A DNA stretch of 64,000 nt, taken from assembly GCF_020165495.1 (NCBI RefSeq), contig NZ_JAIUIE010000003.1, positions 310,001 to 374,000 of the forward strand. The letters run 5' to 3'. The translations under genes and the position numbers were made by a program. Below the pieces are notes generated by a model. That model searched no databases. It was given only the letters and a program-made list of their open reading frames with translations, and was not told the DNA's origin. The stretch's first letter is position 1. Each line of letters begins with the position of its first letter. Shown piece after piece: positions 54,292 through 64,000 of the stretch. Source of the DNA: Mesorhizobium sp. BR1-1-16 (GTDB lineage Bacteria > Pseudomonadota > Alphaproteobacteria > Rhizobiales > Kaistiaceae).

Positions 54292-55527
54292 ATGAGCCAT
54301 CTCGAAACAGCCCTGCGACGCGCCATAGCTGATCTCGATCCATCGGATCGGGACGCGCGGCGCATGGCGCTCGGCAATGTCCGCGCCTCGATGCTTCGGT
54401 TGCTCGCGGTCTATGATCCGCCGCTGAGCGCCGATGCCATCGAGCGCAAGATCGATGAAGTCGACGCCTATATCCGCACGATCGAAGCGGAATTTGCGGC
54501 GCCCGTCCCAGAGCCGGCCGAGCCGTCGCCCGCGCCAATCCCGGCGAGCTCCGACTTCGACGAGGAATACGAAGCAGGCGACGAGGACTATGTCGACGAG
54601 GATCCTGACGAGGGGCCCTTCGACGAGGACGAACTGGAAGACGAGCCGCTGGACGAGCCCGAGGAAGCTGTCCTCGACCTGGACGAGACGCCGCTCGCGC
54701 CGTCTGAGCCAAGCTGGCTATCGGCGAGGAGGCTGGCCCTCATAGCCGTCGGGCTGGTCGCGCTGCTGGCGATCCTGATCGCAGGGCTCTATCTGGCTCA
54801 GCGGATGGCACAAGGCAGTGCGACGCCGGCCGCGGTCGAGGAGCCGGCCACAGGCGACACGCCAGCAACTGCTGGCCCGTCGGCCGGCGGCACCGACGCT
54901 CTCGAAAGCACCGACGTTCCTCAGGACGCCGCCCCCTCGCCTGCCGAACCCGCGCCTTTGCCGGAGACGGCGGCCACACCGCCGGCCGATGCGGCAGCAC
55001 CAGCAGCCGGAGAACCCTCCGTACCCGCCGCCACGGCGCCAAGCACAACGCCGCAAGCCGTTGCACCTCCGCCTGGCCCGCAGGCATCCGAGAGCCTGAT
55101 GCTGTTCGACGGCCATGATCCATCGGGATTCCGGTCGACGCCGGACAATCCCGTCAGGTTTGAAGGCAGCGCATCAGACGGCTTCGTCGAGATCTCGTCG
55201 TCCACAGGCGCCAATGGCGCCCGATTGATCGTCGGCCCGGGCGTCTATCAGCGCATCGCTGGCCGCAATATCCGGATCGTCGTAGTGGCGCGGGGCGCGC
55301 GAGACAATCCGGCCGCGACGTTGCGCCTTGCCTATCAGAACGGGCATCAGCTCAGCGGCTGGACCGATCTGGACCTCGGCAACGACTTTAAGTCCCTGCA
55401 GATGAGTTGGACGGTTCCGAAGGATCGCAGCGGCCCGGACGGCGATGCGATCCTGATCGAGCCCGGCATTCCCGGCGACCAGACGGCGGCGGACATCCGT
55501 TCCGTCACGATCGACGTATTGCCCTGA
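54292..55527 (+). CDS. Single-pass membrane protein, N-terminal domain shared with the 39015 gene
   Basis: 411 residues. N-terminal helical domain (ALRRAIADLDPSDRDARRMA, YDPPLSADAIERKIDEVDAY), an extremely acidic linker (about 80-135, mainly Asp and Glu), a TM helix at about 147-169, a Pro/Ala-rich spacer, and a periplasmic beta-rich domain of about 150 residues (SLMLFDGHDPSGFRSTPDNP to VTIDVLP). Design and N-terminus match the 39015 protein, but the C-terminal domain differs and looks carbohydrate-binding-like. Function unknown; 72 bases after ppk2. Confidence 0.75.
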   Translation: MSHLETALRRAIADLDPSDRDARRMALGNVRASMLRLLAVYDPPLSADAIERKIDEVDAYIRTIEAEFAAPVPEPAEPSPAPIPASSDFDEEYEAGDEDYVDEDPDEGPFDEDELEDEPLDEPEEAVLDLDETPLAPSEPSWLSARRLALIAVGLVALLAILIAGLYLAQRMAQGSATPAAVEEPATGDTPATAGPSAGGTDALESTDVPQDAAPSPAEPAPLPETAATPPADAAAPAAGEPSVPAATAPSTTPQAVAPPPGPQASESLMLFDGHDPSGFRSTPDNPVRFEGSASDGFVEISSSTGANGARLIVGPGVYQRIAGRNIRIVVVARGARDNPAATLRLAYQNGHQLSGWTDLDLGNDFKSLQMSWTVPKDRSGPDGDAILIEPGIPGDQTAADIRSVTIDVLP

Positions 55528-55574
55528 GGCGATGACTGTCGCAGACGGGCCCCACCCGGGCCGCGACAGGCTTG

Positions 55575-57491
55575 TCAGCGAGGAATGAAGCCGTTGCTCG
55601 CGAGATAATCAATGACGCGGTCGGCGAGGTCCTCGGCCGAGGCGCTGCCGGCTTCGAGCCGCAGTTCCGCGCTTTCGGGCGCCTCATAGGGGCTGTCGAT
55701 GCCGGTGAAGTTCACGATCTTGCCTTCACGGGCCTTGCGATAGAGGCCCTTCGGATCGCGCGCCTCGGCGACCGAAAGCGGCGTATCGACGAAAATCTCG
55801 ACGAATTCGCCGGGCTCGACCAGATCGCGGGCGAGCTGCCGCTCGGAGCGGAACGGCGAAATGAACGAGGCCAGCACGATGAGGCCCGCATCGACGAAGA
55901 GCTTCGCCGTCTCGGCGACGCGGCGGATATTCTCGACCCGGTCGGCATCCGTGAAGCCGAGATCGCGGTTGAGGCCGTGGCGGACATTGTCGCCATCGAG
56001 CAGATAGGTGTGGCGGCCGGCGAGATGCAGCTTCTGCTCGACGAGATTGGCGATCGTCGACTTGCCGGCGCCAGAGAGCCCGGTGAACCACAGGATCGCC
56101 GGCTTCTGGGCCTTGGCGCCCGAGCGCGCCGCCTTGTCGATCGTCAAGGCCTGACGATGGATGTTGGTGGCCCGGCGCAGGCCAAAGCGGATCATGCCCG
56201 CCGCGACCGTCTGATTGGTGAAACGATCGACCAGGATGAAGGCGCCCGTCGTCCGCACATCGTCATAGGGATCGAAGGCGATCGGCTCGGCCAGCGAGAA
56301 ATTTGCGAAGCCGATATCATTGAGCGACAGCGTCTTCGCCGCGAGCGGCTTCAACGTGTCCATCTCGACCCGGTGCTTCAGCTCGGTGACAGCGGCGCCG
56401 ACAGTCCGCGTGCCGATCTTCATGAGGTAAGGCCGACCGGGCAGCATCGGCTCCTCGGCCATCCAGATGAGATGGGCGGCGAACTGATCGGAGACATCCG
56501 GGCGCGCGCCTGATGGCACCAGGATATCGCCGCGGGACAAGTCGATCTCGCGGTCGAGCGTCAGCGTGACGGCATCCTCGGCCGATGCTTCGGCAAGGTC
56601 GCCGTCATGCGTCACGATGCGCTCGACGCGGGCGGCCTGGCCGCTCCGCGCCACGACGACCTCGTCGCCAGGGCGAACCGTTCCCGCCGCAAGGGTGCCG
56701 GCATAGCCGCGGAAGGTCAGGTCCGGACGGTTGACCCATTGCACGGGGAAGCGGAGCGGTCGCGTCGCGGCGGCGCCCGACGAAAGCTCGACATTTTCCA
56801 GATGCTCGATCAGCGTCGGCCCGCGATACCAGGGCATGTGCTCGCTGTGGCGACTGACATTGTCTCCATAACGGGCCGAGATCGGGATAGCGACGCGGGT
56901 CGCGAAGCCATAATGGCCGGCATCCGCATCGAAAGCCGCGACGATCGAATCGAAGACCGAACGATCATAATTTACGAGGTCGATCTTGTTGATCGCAAGC
57001 ACGACGTGCCGGATGCCGAGCAGCGAGGCGATCGTCGCGTGGCGTCGCGTCTGGCTGAGGATGCCCTTGCGCGCATCGATCAGAAGGACGGCGAGGTCCG
57101 CTGTCGAGGCGCCGGTCGCCATATTGCGGGTATATTGCTCATGGCCCGGCGTGTCCGCGACGATGAATTTCCGCTTCTCCGTCGCGAAGAAGCGATAGGC
57201 GACGTCGATCGTGATGCCCTGCTCGCGCTCGGCCTCGAGGCCGTCGACGAGCAGCGCGAGATCCATGTCGTCACCGACGGTGCCGAACTTGCGCGAATCC
57301 TTTTCGAGCGTCGCGATCTGATCTTCGAACAGCCGCTTCGAATCGAACAGCAGCCGGCCGATCAGGGTCGACTTGCCGTCGTCGACGCTGCCGCAAGTCA
57401 GGAAACGCAGAAGGCTCTTGTCGGCATCACCAAGCGCCAGGCTGCGCACGGACGCTTCTTGGCTGGGGCTGAGGATTGCGGGCTCGGCCAT
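55575..57491 (-). CDS. cysNC: Bifunctional sulfate adenylyltransferase subunit 1 / APS kinase
   Basis: 638 residues. The N-terminal GTPase ([41 protein letters not shown]) is CysN; the C-terminal ~180 residues are an APS kinase with [16 protein letters not shown] and [10 protein letters not shown]. CysN with CysD makes APS from sulfate and ATP, driven by GTP; the fused kinase makes PAPS. The start overlaps the cysD stop by one base. This NodQ-like fusion is usual in rhizobia. Confidence 0.96.
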   Translation of the reverse strand: MAEPAILSPSQEASVRSLALGDADKSLLRFLTCGSVDDGKSTLIGRLLFDSKRLFEDQIATLEKDSRKFGTVGDDMDLALLVDGLEAEREQGITIDVAYRFFATEKRKFIVADTPGHEQYTRNMATGASTADLAVLLIDARKGILSQTRRHATIASLLGIRHVVLAINKIDLVNYDRSVFDSIVAAFDADAGHYGFATRVAIPISARYGDNVSRHSEHMPWYRGPTLIEHLENVELSSGAAATRPLRFPVQWVNRPDLTFRGYAGTLAAGTVRPGDEVVVARSGQAARVERIVTHDGDLAEASAEDAVTLTLDREIDLSRGDILVPSGARPDVSDQFAAHLIWMAEEPMLPGRPYLMKIGTRTVGAAVTELKHRVEMDTLKPLAAKTLSLNDIGFANFSLAEPIAFDPYDDVRTTGAFILVDRFTNQTVAAGMIRFGLRRATNIHRQALTIDKAARSGAKAQKPAILWFTGLSGAGKSTIANLVEQKLHLAGRHTYLLDGDNVRHGLNRDLGFTDADRVENIRRVAETAKLFVDAGLIVLASFISPFRSERQLARDLVEPGEFVEIFVDTPLSVAEARDPKGLYRKAREGKIVNFTGIDSPYEAPESAELRLEAGSASAEDLADRVIDYLASNGFIPR

Positions 57492-58399
57492 CAGAAATAT
57501 CCCTCGCGCTTCTTCTTTTCCATCGAGCCGGATTCATCATGGTCGATGAGCCGACCCTGACGTTCCGACGTCGTCGCCAGCAGCATTTCCTCGACGATGT
57601 CCTCGATCGTCGTAGCGTCGGACTCGACAGCAGCCGTGAGCGGATAGCAGCCGAGCGTGCGGAAGCGGACACGGCGCTTCACCGGCGTCTCGCCGGGCTT
57701 GAGCCGCATGCGCTCATCATCGGCCATGATCAACTGACCGCCGCGCTCGACGACCGGACGCGCCTCGGAAAGGTAGAGCGGCACGATCGGTATCTGCTCG
57801 GCGAGGATGTATTCCCAGATGTCGAGCTCAGTCCAATTCGAGAGCGGGAAGACGCGGATCGTCTCGCCCGTGCCGATGCGCGTATTGTAGAGCGACCAGA
57901 GTTCCGGCCGCTGGTTCTTCGGGTCCCAGCCATGGCTGGTGGTGCGGAAAGAGAACACGCGCTCCTTGGCGCGGCTCTTCTCCTCGTCGCGTCGCGCCCC
58001 GCCGAAAGCCGCGTCATAGCCGCCGGCATCGAGCGCCTGCTTCAGCGCCTCGGTCTTCATCACCTGCGTATAGTTCGACGAGCCATGATCGAACGGGTTG
58101 ATGCCCGACGCCTTGCCTTCAAGATTGGTGTGCACGGTGAGGTTCAGCCCGAGCCGGCGCACGGTCTCGTCCCGAAACGCGATCATCTCGCGGAATTTCC
58201 AGGTCGTATCGATGTGCAGCAAGGAAAAGGGCGGCTTGGCAGGATAAAACGCCTTCATCGCCAGATGCAGCATGACCGACGAATCCTTGCCGATCGAATA
58301 GAGCATCACGGGGTTCGCGAAATTCGCCACCACCTCGCGCATGATGAAGATGGCCTCGGCTTCGAGGCGGCGAAGATGCGGCTTTAGTTGAGATGTCAT
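57491..58399 (-). CDS. cysD: Sulfate adenylyltransferase subunit 2
   Basis: 302 residues, PP-loop fold ([17 protein letters not shown]), [18 protein letters not shown], and the typical C-terminus KKKREGYF. Partner of CysNC with a 1-base overlap; both are needed for APS formation. No obvious regulator site upstream. Confidence 0.97.
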   Translation of the reverse strand: MTSQLKPHLRRLEAEAIFIMREVVANFANPVMLYSIGKDSSVMLHLAMKAFYPAKPPFSLLHIDTTWKFREMIAFRDETVRRLGLNLTVHTNLEGKASGINPFDHGSSNYTQVMKTEALKQALDAGGYDAAFGGARRDEEKSRAKERVFSFRTTSHGWDPKNQRPELWSLYNTRIGTGETIRVFPLSNWTELDIWEYILAEQIPIVPLYLSEARPVVERGGQLIMADDERMRLKPGETPVKRRVRFRTLGCYPLTAAVESDATTIEDIVEEMLLATTSERQGRLIDHDESGSMEKKKREGYF

Positions 58400-58544
58400 T
58401 CGGCGGGCTCCGGCACAGCTCGGAACCTAGTCTTCGCGGACACCCTGCCTCAAGCACGGGCGTCGCGTTTATCCGGCCGAATACCAAGCGACATCGCGCG
58501 CCCGGCCTCAAACGCGAAAAGCCATTTCCGCTAACTCGATCTTG

Positions 58545-59372
58545 TTAATCGGGATTGGCCGATTGGCTGCCATAGGCGACGAACCACGGGTTGGCAAAAG
58601 CCATGACCCCGGGCCGGCCGTTCGGCCCATAATGCAGCGGCTCGCCATCCGTTTCGGTGACGATGCCGCCCGCGGCGCGCAGCACGGCGTCGCCTGCCGC
58701 CGTATCCCACTGCATGGTCGGGCCCATGCGCGGATAGAGATCGGCCTCGCCCGCCGCCATCAGACAGAACTTGAGCGAGGACCCGGCCGAAACGATCGAA
58801 GCGCCGGGATGGGTAGCGATGAACGCATCCGTCTCGGACGTGCGATGCGAGCGGCTGGCGATGATGCGTGGCGGCACCACGCACGGACACGCCACGCCGA
58901 TAGCCTGACGCGCGACGACGCGGCCGTGCTCGATGGCGAGCTTCTCAGCACCCGCGCCGAGCCGGCCAACATAAAGCGCGCTTCGTGCCGGCGCATAGAC
59001 GATGCCAAGCACGGGCATGCCATCACGGATCAGCCCGATATTCACCGTGAAGTCGCCATTGCGGCTGACGAACTCGCGCGTGCCATCGACGGGATCGACG
59101 AGAAAGAACGTCGCGCTGACCGCAGGCACCTCGCCGCTCGAACAGGCTTCCTCTGCCACCACCGGAATGCCGGGCGCAAGCCGCGCGAGATCGGCAAGAA
59201 TGATCGCCTCGGCAAGCTTGTCGGCTTCCGTGACCGGCGAGGCGTCGCTCTTTTTCTCAACGGCGAAATCCTGCTCGTAGACACCCATCACCGCAGCACC
59301 GGCTGCAATCGCTGTCGCGATCAGGGCTTCGGCAAGGGCGGCATCGGAAGGCGGCGGGGCGGTCATCGTCAT
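58545..59372 (-). CDS. cysQ: 3'(2'),5'-bisphosphate nucleotidase
   Basis: About 275 residues from ATG 59372 (MTMTAPPPSDAALAE). Lithium-sensitive phosphatase motifs: DPVDGTREF and WDTAAGDAVLRAAGG. Hydrolyses PAP and recycles PAPS by-products; its position after cysD/cysNC fits sulfate assimilation. The frame is open to 59423 without extra family sequence. Confidence 0.92.
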   Translation of the reverse strand: MTMTAPPPSDAALAEALIATAIAAGAAVMGVYEQDFAVEKKSDASPVTEADKLAEAIILADLARLAPGIPVVAEEACSSGEVPAVSATFFLVDPVDGTREFVSRNGDFTVNIGLIRDGMPVLGIVYAPARSALYVGRLGAGAEKLAIEHGRVVARQAIGVACPCVVPPRIIASRSHRTSETDAFIATHPGASIVSAGSSLKFCLMAAGEADLYPRMGPTMQWDTAAGDAVLRAAGGIVTETDGEPLHYGPNGRPGVMAFANPWFVAYGSQSANPD

Positions 59373-59523
59373 AGCGGGCCTGTTGGCATTGGCAGTGCGG
59401 CGGAGACGCATATCACTGCACATCGCATCCGGCGACTAAGCATTTGCCGAAGGAGGCAACAGCAGGTAGCGCTCGACATAGCTACACGCAAGAATGACAG
59501 CGTCGGATTCGCGTGGGAAAAGC

Positions 59524-61092
59524 ATGACGATCATCGTCGACGAAAAAGGTGTAGAGCAGCCGGACCGCCGCAAGATGGGCCATGCGACAGGGGCAACCTG
59601 GGTCGAGCGGCACGAGGCGCTTGCGCTCGCATGTGGCGCCTTCTTGCTTAACCTCATCATTCGCCTGCCGACGATCGGCCGCCAGTCCTTCTGGATCGAC
59701 GAAGTCTTCACCGCGCAGTCCGTCGCGAGGACCTGGTCCGGGCTTGTCGGCGAGCGCCTGGCAGCCGGTCATTTCCCGACCTATTTCCTGCTCATGAAAG
59801 GTCTCGGCCTCGGCGGCGCATCCGAGGCCATGCTGCGCCTGCCGTCGGCGCTTTTCGAGAGCGCTGCGGCCGCACTTTTCGCCCTGATGGCGTTCCGGCT
59901 CGGCGGGCGCATGGCGGCCATCGTCACCGCCTTCCTCTTCGCCTTCCTTCCTGTCCTGGTCTATTACGGCCAGGAAGCACGCCCCTACGCCATGATGCTG
60001 TTCTTCCTGGCGATCATGATGCTGGGCCAGCGGAACCTGCTGGACGGCGTGCCCCGAGAACGGGAGGCGCCCCGCGCCGGCGGGCTTATGGCAAGCCTTG
60101 GGGCGATCGCAGCGGCGCTGACCATCCCGGCGGCGATCGTCTCGATCGCGGCGTCTCATATCGGTTTGGTAATGGCCGGAGCCATCCGGTCAGGCGCCGA
60201 CAACCGTTTGCGCGTACTCCGCCATATGCTGGCGACCTGGCTCGTGATCGGCGCCGCCTCGCTGGTCCTCATCCCCAGCGTGATCGCCGAAGCGACCCGC
60301 CCGCATGGGCTCATGAAATGGCAAGTGAACGACAGCGCGGCCAACCGGCTGACCAGCATCTGGCGCGAACTGTTCGGGCTGGCGGTGGCGAGGGACGCCA
60401 ACATATTCCTCCCGCCGGGATGGGAGCGCTACCCATCGCTCGCCCTCGTCCTGCTCGCTATCGCCGGCGCCTGGTTCGGCCGCAAGCAACCGGTGATCCG
60501 CTACCTTTCCGGCATGGTGCTCCTCACGCTGATCGCCTTCGTGGCCATCGGCAGTTTCACCGCAACGGTCGCGCGCTATCTGCTCGGCGTGGTGCCACCC
60601 TTCCTGATCCTCGCCGCCTATGCCGCGAGCCGGCCGCTGCAGCATCGCTCGTGGCTGCGTCCGGTCTGGGCCGCGCTTCTCGTCGTCGTCGCCGCGATGA
60701 TGGCGCTCCAGACGCTCGACGCGCTCCATTCCCATTCGCGCTACAACTGGAACGGGCTCAGCGAATTCCTGCGCGCAAGCGGCATCGATGATGCCGCGGT
60801 TCTGACCGTCGAGCCCCTGTCACGCGAGCTATTCCTCTATTATCAGCCCGACGCCGTGCCCCCCGCCTTCGCGGCGGTGCCGTGGGACAAACTCTGGCAG
60901 AGCGTGCCGGCGACGGGGACAGCCTATGTGCTGGCCTTCGATATCGGCGACGGCGTGCCCGACGGGATCGCCGCCGGGCGCACCGTCTGCCGCTGGCGCA
61001 TCGACGAGGCCACCTTCTTCGTGTTCACGCCCGATCCGGCCAGCCTCCCCGCGCCGCTCACCAGTTGTGCGGGGCGACTCACCGGCGGTTGA
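59524..61092 (+). CDS. Polytopic GT-C-like glycosyltransferase family membrane protein
   Basis: 522 residues, about ten TM helices. The first loop contains FWIDEVFTA, the acidic loop typical of GT39-like (PMT/ArnT-type) enzymes that use polyprenyl-phosphate sugars, and YYGQEARPYAMMLF follows as in that group. Donor and acceptor unknown. Start ATG 59524. It abuts the alanine dehydrogenase gene convergently with no spacer. Divergent from cysQ. Confidence 0.75.
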   Translation: MTIIVDEKGVEQPDRRKMGHATGATWVERHEALALACGAFLLNLIIRLPTIGRQSFWIDEVFTAQSVARTWSGLVGERLAAGHFPTYFLLMKGLGLGGASEAMLRLPSALFESAAAALFALMAFRLGGRMAAIVTAFLFAFLPVLVYYGQEARPYAMMLFFLAIMMLGQRNLLDGVPREREAPRAGGLMASLGAIAAALTIPAAIVSIAASHIGLVMAGAIRSGADNRLRVLRHMLATWLVIGAASLVLIPSVIAEATRPHGLMKWQVNDSAANRLTSIWRELFGLAVARDANIFLPPGWERYPSLALVLLAIAGAWFGRKQPVIRYLSGMVLLTLIAFVAIGSFTATVARYLLGVVPPFLILAAYAASRPLQHRSWLRPVWAALLVVVAAMMALQTLDALHSHSRYNWNGLSEFLRASGIDDAAVLTVEPLSRELFLYYQPDAVPPAFAAVPWDKLWQSVPATGTAYVLAFDIGDGVPDGIAAGRTVCRWRIDEATFFVFTPDPASLPAPLTSCAGRLTGG

Positions 61093-62208
61093 TCAGGCTG
61101 CGATATCGCCGGCCGGATCGGCAAAGCTCTCGCCGAGGGCCTCGGCCACCGCGCGATGCGTGATGCGTCCGCGATGGACGTTGAGCCCATTGCGCAGATG
61201 CGGATCGCGGGCGAGCGCGGCGAGACCCTCGCCGGCGAGCGCCAGCCCGAAAGGCAGCGTCGCGTGATTGAGCGCATGGCTCGAGGTTAGCGGCACGGCG
61301 CCTGGCATGTTGGCGACACAATAATGGATGACGCCGTCGACGACATAAGTCGGCTCGGCATGTGTCGTGGCATGCGAGGTCTCGAAGCAGCCGCCCTGGT
61401 CGATGGCAACGTCGACCAGTACCGCGCCGCGCTTCATCTTCGGCAGCATGGCCCGCGTGACCAGCTTCGGCGCCGCAGCACCGGGGATCAGCACCGCACC
61501 GATGACCGCATCGGCCGAGACGGCTTCGTCCTCCAGCGCATCGATCGTGGAATAGCGGGTGCGCACCCGGCCGGCGAAGGTCTCGTCGAGTTCGCGAAGG
61601 CGCGGCACCGAGCGGTCGAGAACGGTGACTTCGGCCCCAAGGCCGGCCGCCATTCGCGCCGCATGCATGCCGACGACGCCACCACCGATGACGACAACCT
61701 TGGCCGGCGCAACGCCCGGAACGCCGCCGAGCAGGATGCCACGGCCGCCATTTGGCTTCTGCAGCGCCGTTGCTGCGGCCTGGATCGATAGCCGGCCGGC
61801 AACTTCGCTCATCGGCGCCAGCAGCGGCAGGCCGCCATGCGCGTCGGTGACCGTCTCATAGGCGATTGCGGTGACGCCCGAGGCCATCAGGCCGCGGGCC
61901 TGATCCGGGTCGGGCGCGAGATGCAGATAGGTGAAGAGAATCTGGCCCGGCTGGAGCTGTGCCCATTCCGCCGGCTGCGGCTCCTTCACCTTGACGATCA
62001 TGCCGGCCTTGGCGAACACCTCGCCGGCCGTCGCGGCGATCGTGGCGCCGGCAGCGACATAGGCGGCGTCCGGTGCGTCGATCCCAAGCCCGGCGCCCGT
62101 CTCGACGATGACCTGATGGCCCCGCGCCACATATTCGCGCACCGCGGCCGGCGTCAGGCCGACGCGGAATTCGTTGTTCTTGATCTCTTTCGGAACGCCG
62201 ACGAGCAT
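61093..62208 (-). CDS. ald: Alanine dehydrogenase
   Basis: 371 residues, full length. N-terminal [16 protein letters not shown], a catalytic region with YLHLAPDP, and NAD-binding loop [19 protein letters not shown]. Oxidises L-alanine to pyruvate and ammonia (reversible). Divergent from an Lrp regulator, presumably its activator. Confidence 0.97.
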   Translation of the reverse strand: MLVGVPKEIKNNEFRVGLTPAAVREYVARGHQVIVETGAGLGIDAPDAAYVAAGATIAATAGEVFAKAGMIVKVKEPQPAEWAQLQPGQILFTYLHLAPDPDQARGLMASGVTAIAYETVTDAHGGLPLLAPMSEVAGRLSIQAAATALQKPNGGRGILLGGVPGVAPAKVVVIGGGVVGMHAARMAAGLGAEVTVLDRSVPRLRELDETFAGRVRTRYSTIDALEDEAVSADAVIGAVLIPGAAAPKLVTRAMLPKMKRGAVLVDVAIDQGGCFETSHATTHAEPTYVVDGVIHYCVANMPGAVPLTSSHALNHATLPFGLALAGEGLAALARDPHLRNGLNVHRGRITHRAVAEALGESFADPAGDIAA

Positions 62209-62343
62209 GATGATATCCCCTGGCTCTTATTGGCTGTGCCTGAAGGATATCGCCGCGCCTGGGAGGTTTTCGTGCTATTTCATGTCGCCAAGCGCACCTT
62301 GTCGCACTAACTTTGCGCTGACGGCGGCGGAGGCGCCCGATTC

Positions 62344-62805
62344 ATGCAGCTCGACGATTTCGACCGCCGCATCGTCGGCGCTTTGGCCCGCGAGGGCCGG
62401 CTTTCGGCCGTTGAACTTGCCGAGCGGATCGGCCTGTCCGCTTCCGCTGTAACGCGGCGGCTGCAGCGTCTGGAGGCCGGCGCCGTCATCACAGGCTATC
62501 GTGCGGTGGTGGACCCCAACGCGCTCGGCCTCGGCATCACGGCCTTCGTCGAGATCTCGCTCGACCGGCAGAATGACGAAGCGCTGAAGACCTTCGAGGC
62601 CGCAGCGCGCAAATGCCCCAACATCCTGTCGCTCTATCTGATGTCGGGCTCGAGCGACTATCTGCTGCGCATCGTCGCGCGCGATCTGCCGGATTTCGAG
62701 CGGCTGCATGCCAATGTGCTCGGCCACCTGCCGGGTGTTGCGCGCATCTATTCGAAATTCGCGCTCCGCGAAGCGATCGAGCGGCCTCTGGTGCCGATCG
62801 GCTGA
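62344..62805 (+). CDS. Lrp/AsnC-family regulator
   Basis: 153 residues. N-terminal helix-turn-helix (FDRRIVGALAREGRLSAVEL, AERIGLSASAVTRRLQRLE) and a C-terminal RAM ligand domain (DYLLRIVARDLPDFERLHAN). Divergent from ald with 135 bases between, the AldR-type arrangement; alanine is the likely effector. Confidence 0.92.
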   Translation: MQLDDFDRRIVGALAREGRLSAVELAERIGLSASAVTRRLQRLEAGAVITGYRAVVDPNALGLGITAFVEISLDRQNDEALKTFEAAARKCPNILSLYLMSGSSDYLLRIVARDLPDFERLHANVLGHLPGVARIYSKFALREAIERPLVPIG

Positions 62806-62879
62806 CGGGATCGCTTCGCCGCATCGACGGCGAAACAGGCGCATGCCATGCTCGCGCTCTTTCATGACGGAGCTGAAGC

Positions 62880-64000
62880 GTGGCGCGCCACCATGATGTC
62901 ATCATCGTCGGCGGCGCCGTTCATGGCGCCTCCGCCGCCTATCACATCGCCGCCCATCCCGGCTTCACCGGCAGCGTGTTGCTCGTCGAGAAGGACCCGA
63001 CCTTCCAGCAGGCGGCAAGCGCGCTTTCCGCCGCCTCGATCCGCCAGCAATTCTCCTCGCCGGTGAATATCGACATGTCGCTCTACGGCATCGAATTCTT
63101 GCGCGCGATCGGCGACACGCTCGCCGTCGGAGACGACCGGCCTTTCATCAGCCTCAACGAGGGCGGCTATCTGTTCCTCGCCACGACGGCTGGCGTTCCG
63201 ACGCTGACCGAAAACCATATCCTCCAGTCGAGCCGCGGCGCGGATGTCGTGCTGTTCAATCCGACTGAACTCGCCGAGCGCTTCCCCTATCTCGCCCTCG
63301 ACGACATCGCGGCCGGCGCCTTCGGCGCGACCGGAGAAGGCTGGTTCGATGGCTATGGGCTGATGCAGGCCTTTCGCGGCAAGGCGCGGTCGCTCGGCGT
63401 CGAGACGGCCGGCGCCACCGTGACCGAAATCCTCACCGAAAGCAGCCGCGCAACAGGCGTGCGCTTTGCGGACGGCGAGACGGCCTTCGCGGGCACGGTG
63501 ATCATCGCGGCCGGCACCGGCACCAGCGCCCTGCTGCAGCCGCTCGGGATCCCGCTGCCCGTCGAGGCGCGCAAGCGCTGCATCTTCACCTTCGCCTGCC
63601 GCGACAAGCTGCCCGGCTTCCCGATGCTGATCGACCCGTCTGGCGTCTATTGCCGGCCGGAGGGCGAGCTCTTCCTCTGCGGCTCGGCGCCGGAGGCCGA
63701 CAATGATCCGCTCGCCGAGGATTTCGACGTTGATCATGCACTGTTCGAAGAGATGATCTGGCCGATCCTCGCGGCCCGCGTTCCGGCCTTCGAAGCGATC
63801 CGCCAGGGACGCGCCTGGGCCGGCCATTACGACATGAATCTTTTCGACCACAACGCAATCGTCGGCCGCCTGCCGCCCTATGGCAATCTCCTCATCGCCA
63901 ACGGCTTTTCAGGCCACGGCCTGCAGCAAGCACCAGCCGTCGGCCGCGGCCTCGCCGAGCTCGCAGTGGACGGCGCCTACCTGACGATCGACCTTACCCC
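62880..64000 (+). CDS. FAD-dependent amino-acid oxidase-type protein, 3' end cut by window
   Basis: From GTG 62880 (preceded by GGAG), 373 codons to the edge. FAD Rossmann loop HDVIIVGGAVHGASAAYH, then a DAO-fold protein of the glycine/sarcosine/D-amino-acid oxidase group (AASALSAASIRQQFSSPVNI, VIIAAGTGTSALLQPLGIPL, GHYDMNLFDHNAIVGRLPPY). It follows the Lrp gene and may belong to the same amino-acid-catabolism regulon. The exact substrate is not clear; DadA is possible but the HAF-type start differs. Confidence 0.85.
   Translation, partial: MARHHDVIIVGGAVHGASAAYHIAAHPGFTGSVLLVEKDPTFQQAASALSAASIRQQFSSPVNIDMSLYGIEFLRAIGDTLAVGDDRPFISLNEGGYLFLATTAGVPTLTENHILQSSRGADVVLFNPTELAERFPYLALDDIAAGAFGATGEGWFDGYGLMQAFRGKARSLGVETAGATVTEILTESSRATGVRFADGETAFAGTVIIAAGTGTSALLQPLGIPLPVEARKRCIFTFACRDKLPGFPMLIDPSGVYCRPEGELFLCGSAPEADNDPLAEDFDVDHALFEEMIWPILAARVPAFEAIRQGRAWAGHYDMNLFDHNAIVGRLPPYGNLLIANGFSGHGLQQAPAVGRGLAELAVDGAYLTIDLT

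Noticed and set aside
53107-54300. 397-residue minus-strand frame
   Set aside because: Antisense to ppk2, whose catalytic motifs are unmistakable.

Overview
This window reads as an alphaproteobacterial chromosome, most likely Hyphomicrobiales (Rhizobiales). Pointers are the HWE-family sensor kinase, a DUF6894-like small protein, a heat-shock sigma factor beside rluD, an Omp25-like porin, the phoR-pstSCAB-phoUB cluster, a fused cysNC, and candidate alphaproteobacterial RNA motifs. GC is high throughout, with local AT-rich pockets in the accessory part. I cannot name the genus.

Positions 1-15,000 hold regulators paired with small enzymes: a truncated HWE kinase and a receiver protein, a Crp/Fnr regulator, a CHASE3-GAF-GGDEF cyclase, OsmC, a TetR/SDR pair with twin operators, a LysR/NmrA/esterase cluster in which two NmrA genes have been spliced by a deletion, and an AraC/SDR pair. 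Small hypothetical genes and a degraded paralogue lie between them.

Positions 15,000-32,213 are accessory. They contain a large PDZ protein, a fusA (EF-G) fragment dropped into foreign context, a ClpP-like/SH3 protein, phage-virion-like genes, a small serine recombinase with res-like repeats, four small winged-helix/excisionase-like proteins, a terminase-small-like gene, an HGG-motif protein and a RepB-type primase-helicase. An iteron cluster flanking an AT-rich core lies just beyond the 3' end of the primase gene. The island abuts the 3' end of tRNA-Glu. Together this resembles a phage satellite or degenerate integrative element, but no integrase is visible.

From tRNA-Glu to the end the content is core: a DUF6476-like protein and rluD (start codons overlapping head to head), rpoH, a cyclase-like TPR protein, a TPP-riboswitch-controlled thiamine-precursor transporter lacking its ATPase, purA, serA and serC, an outer-membrane beta-barrel, and the complete phosphate-sensing set with candidate Pho boxes. 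These are followed by PPK2, sulfate activation genes (cysD, cysNC, cysQ), a GT-C-like membrane protein, alanine dehydrogenase with an Lrp regulator, and an FAD amino-acid oxidase running off the end. Two membrane proteins at 39,015 and 54,292 share an N-terminal domain and overall design that I do not recognise from any named family.
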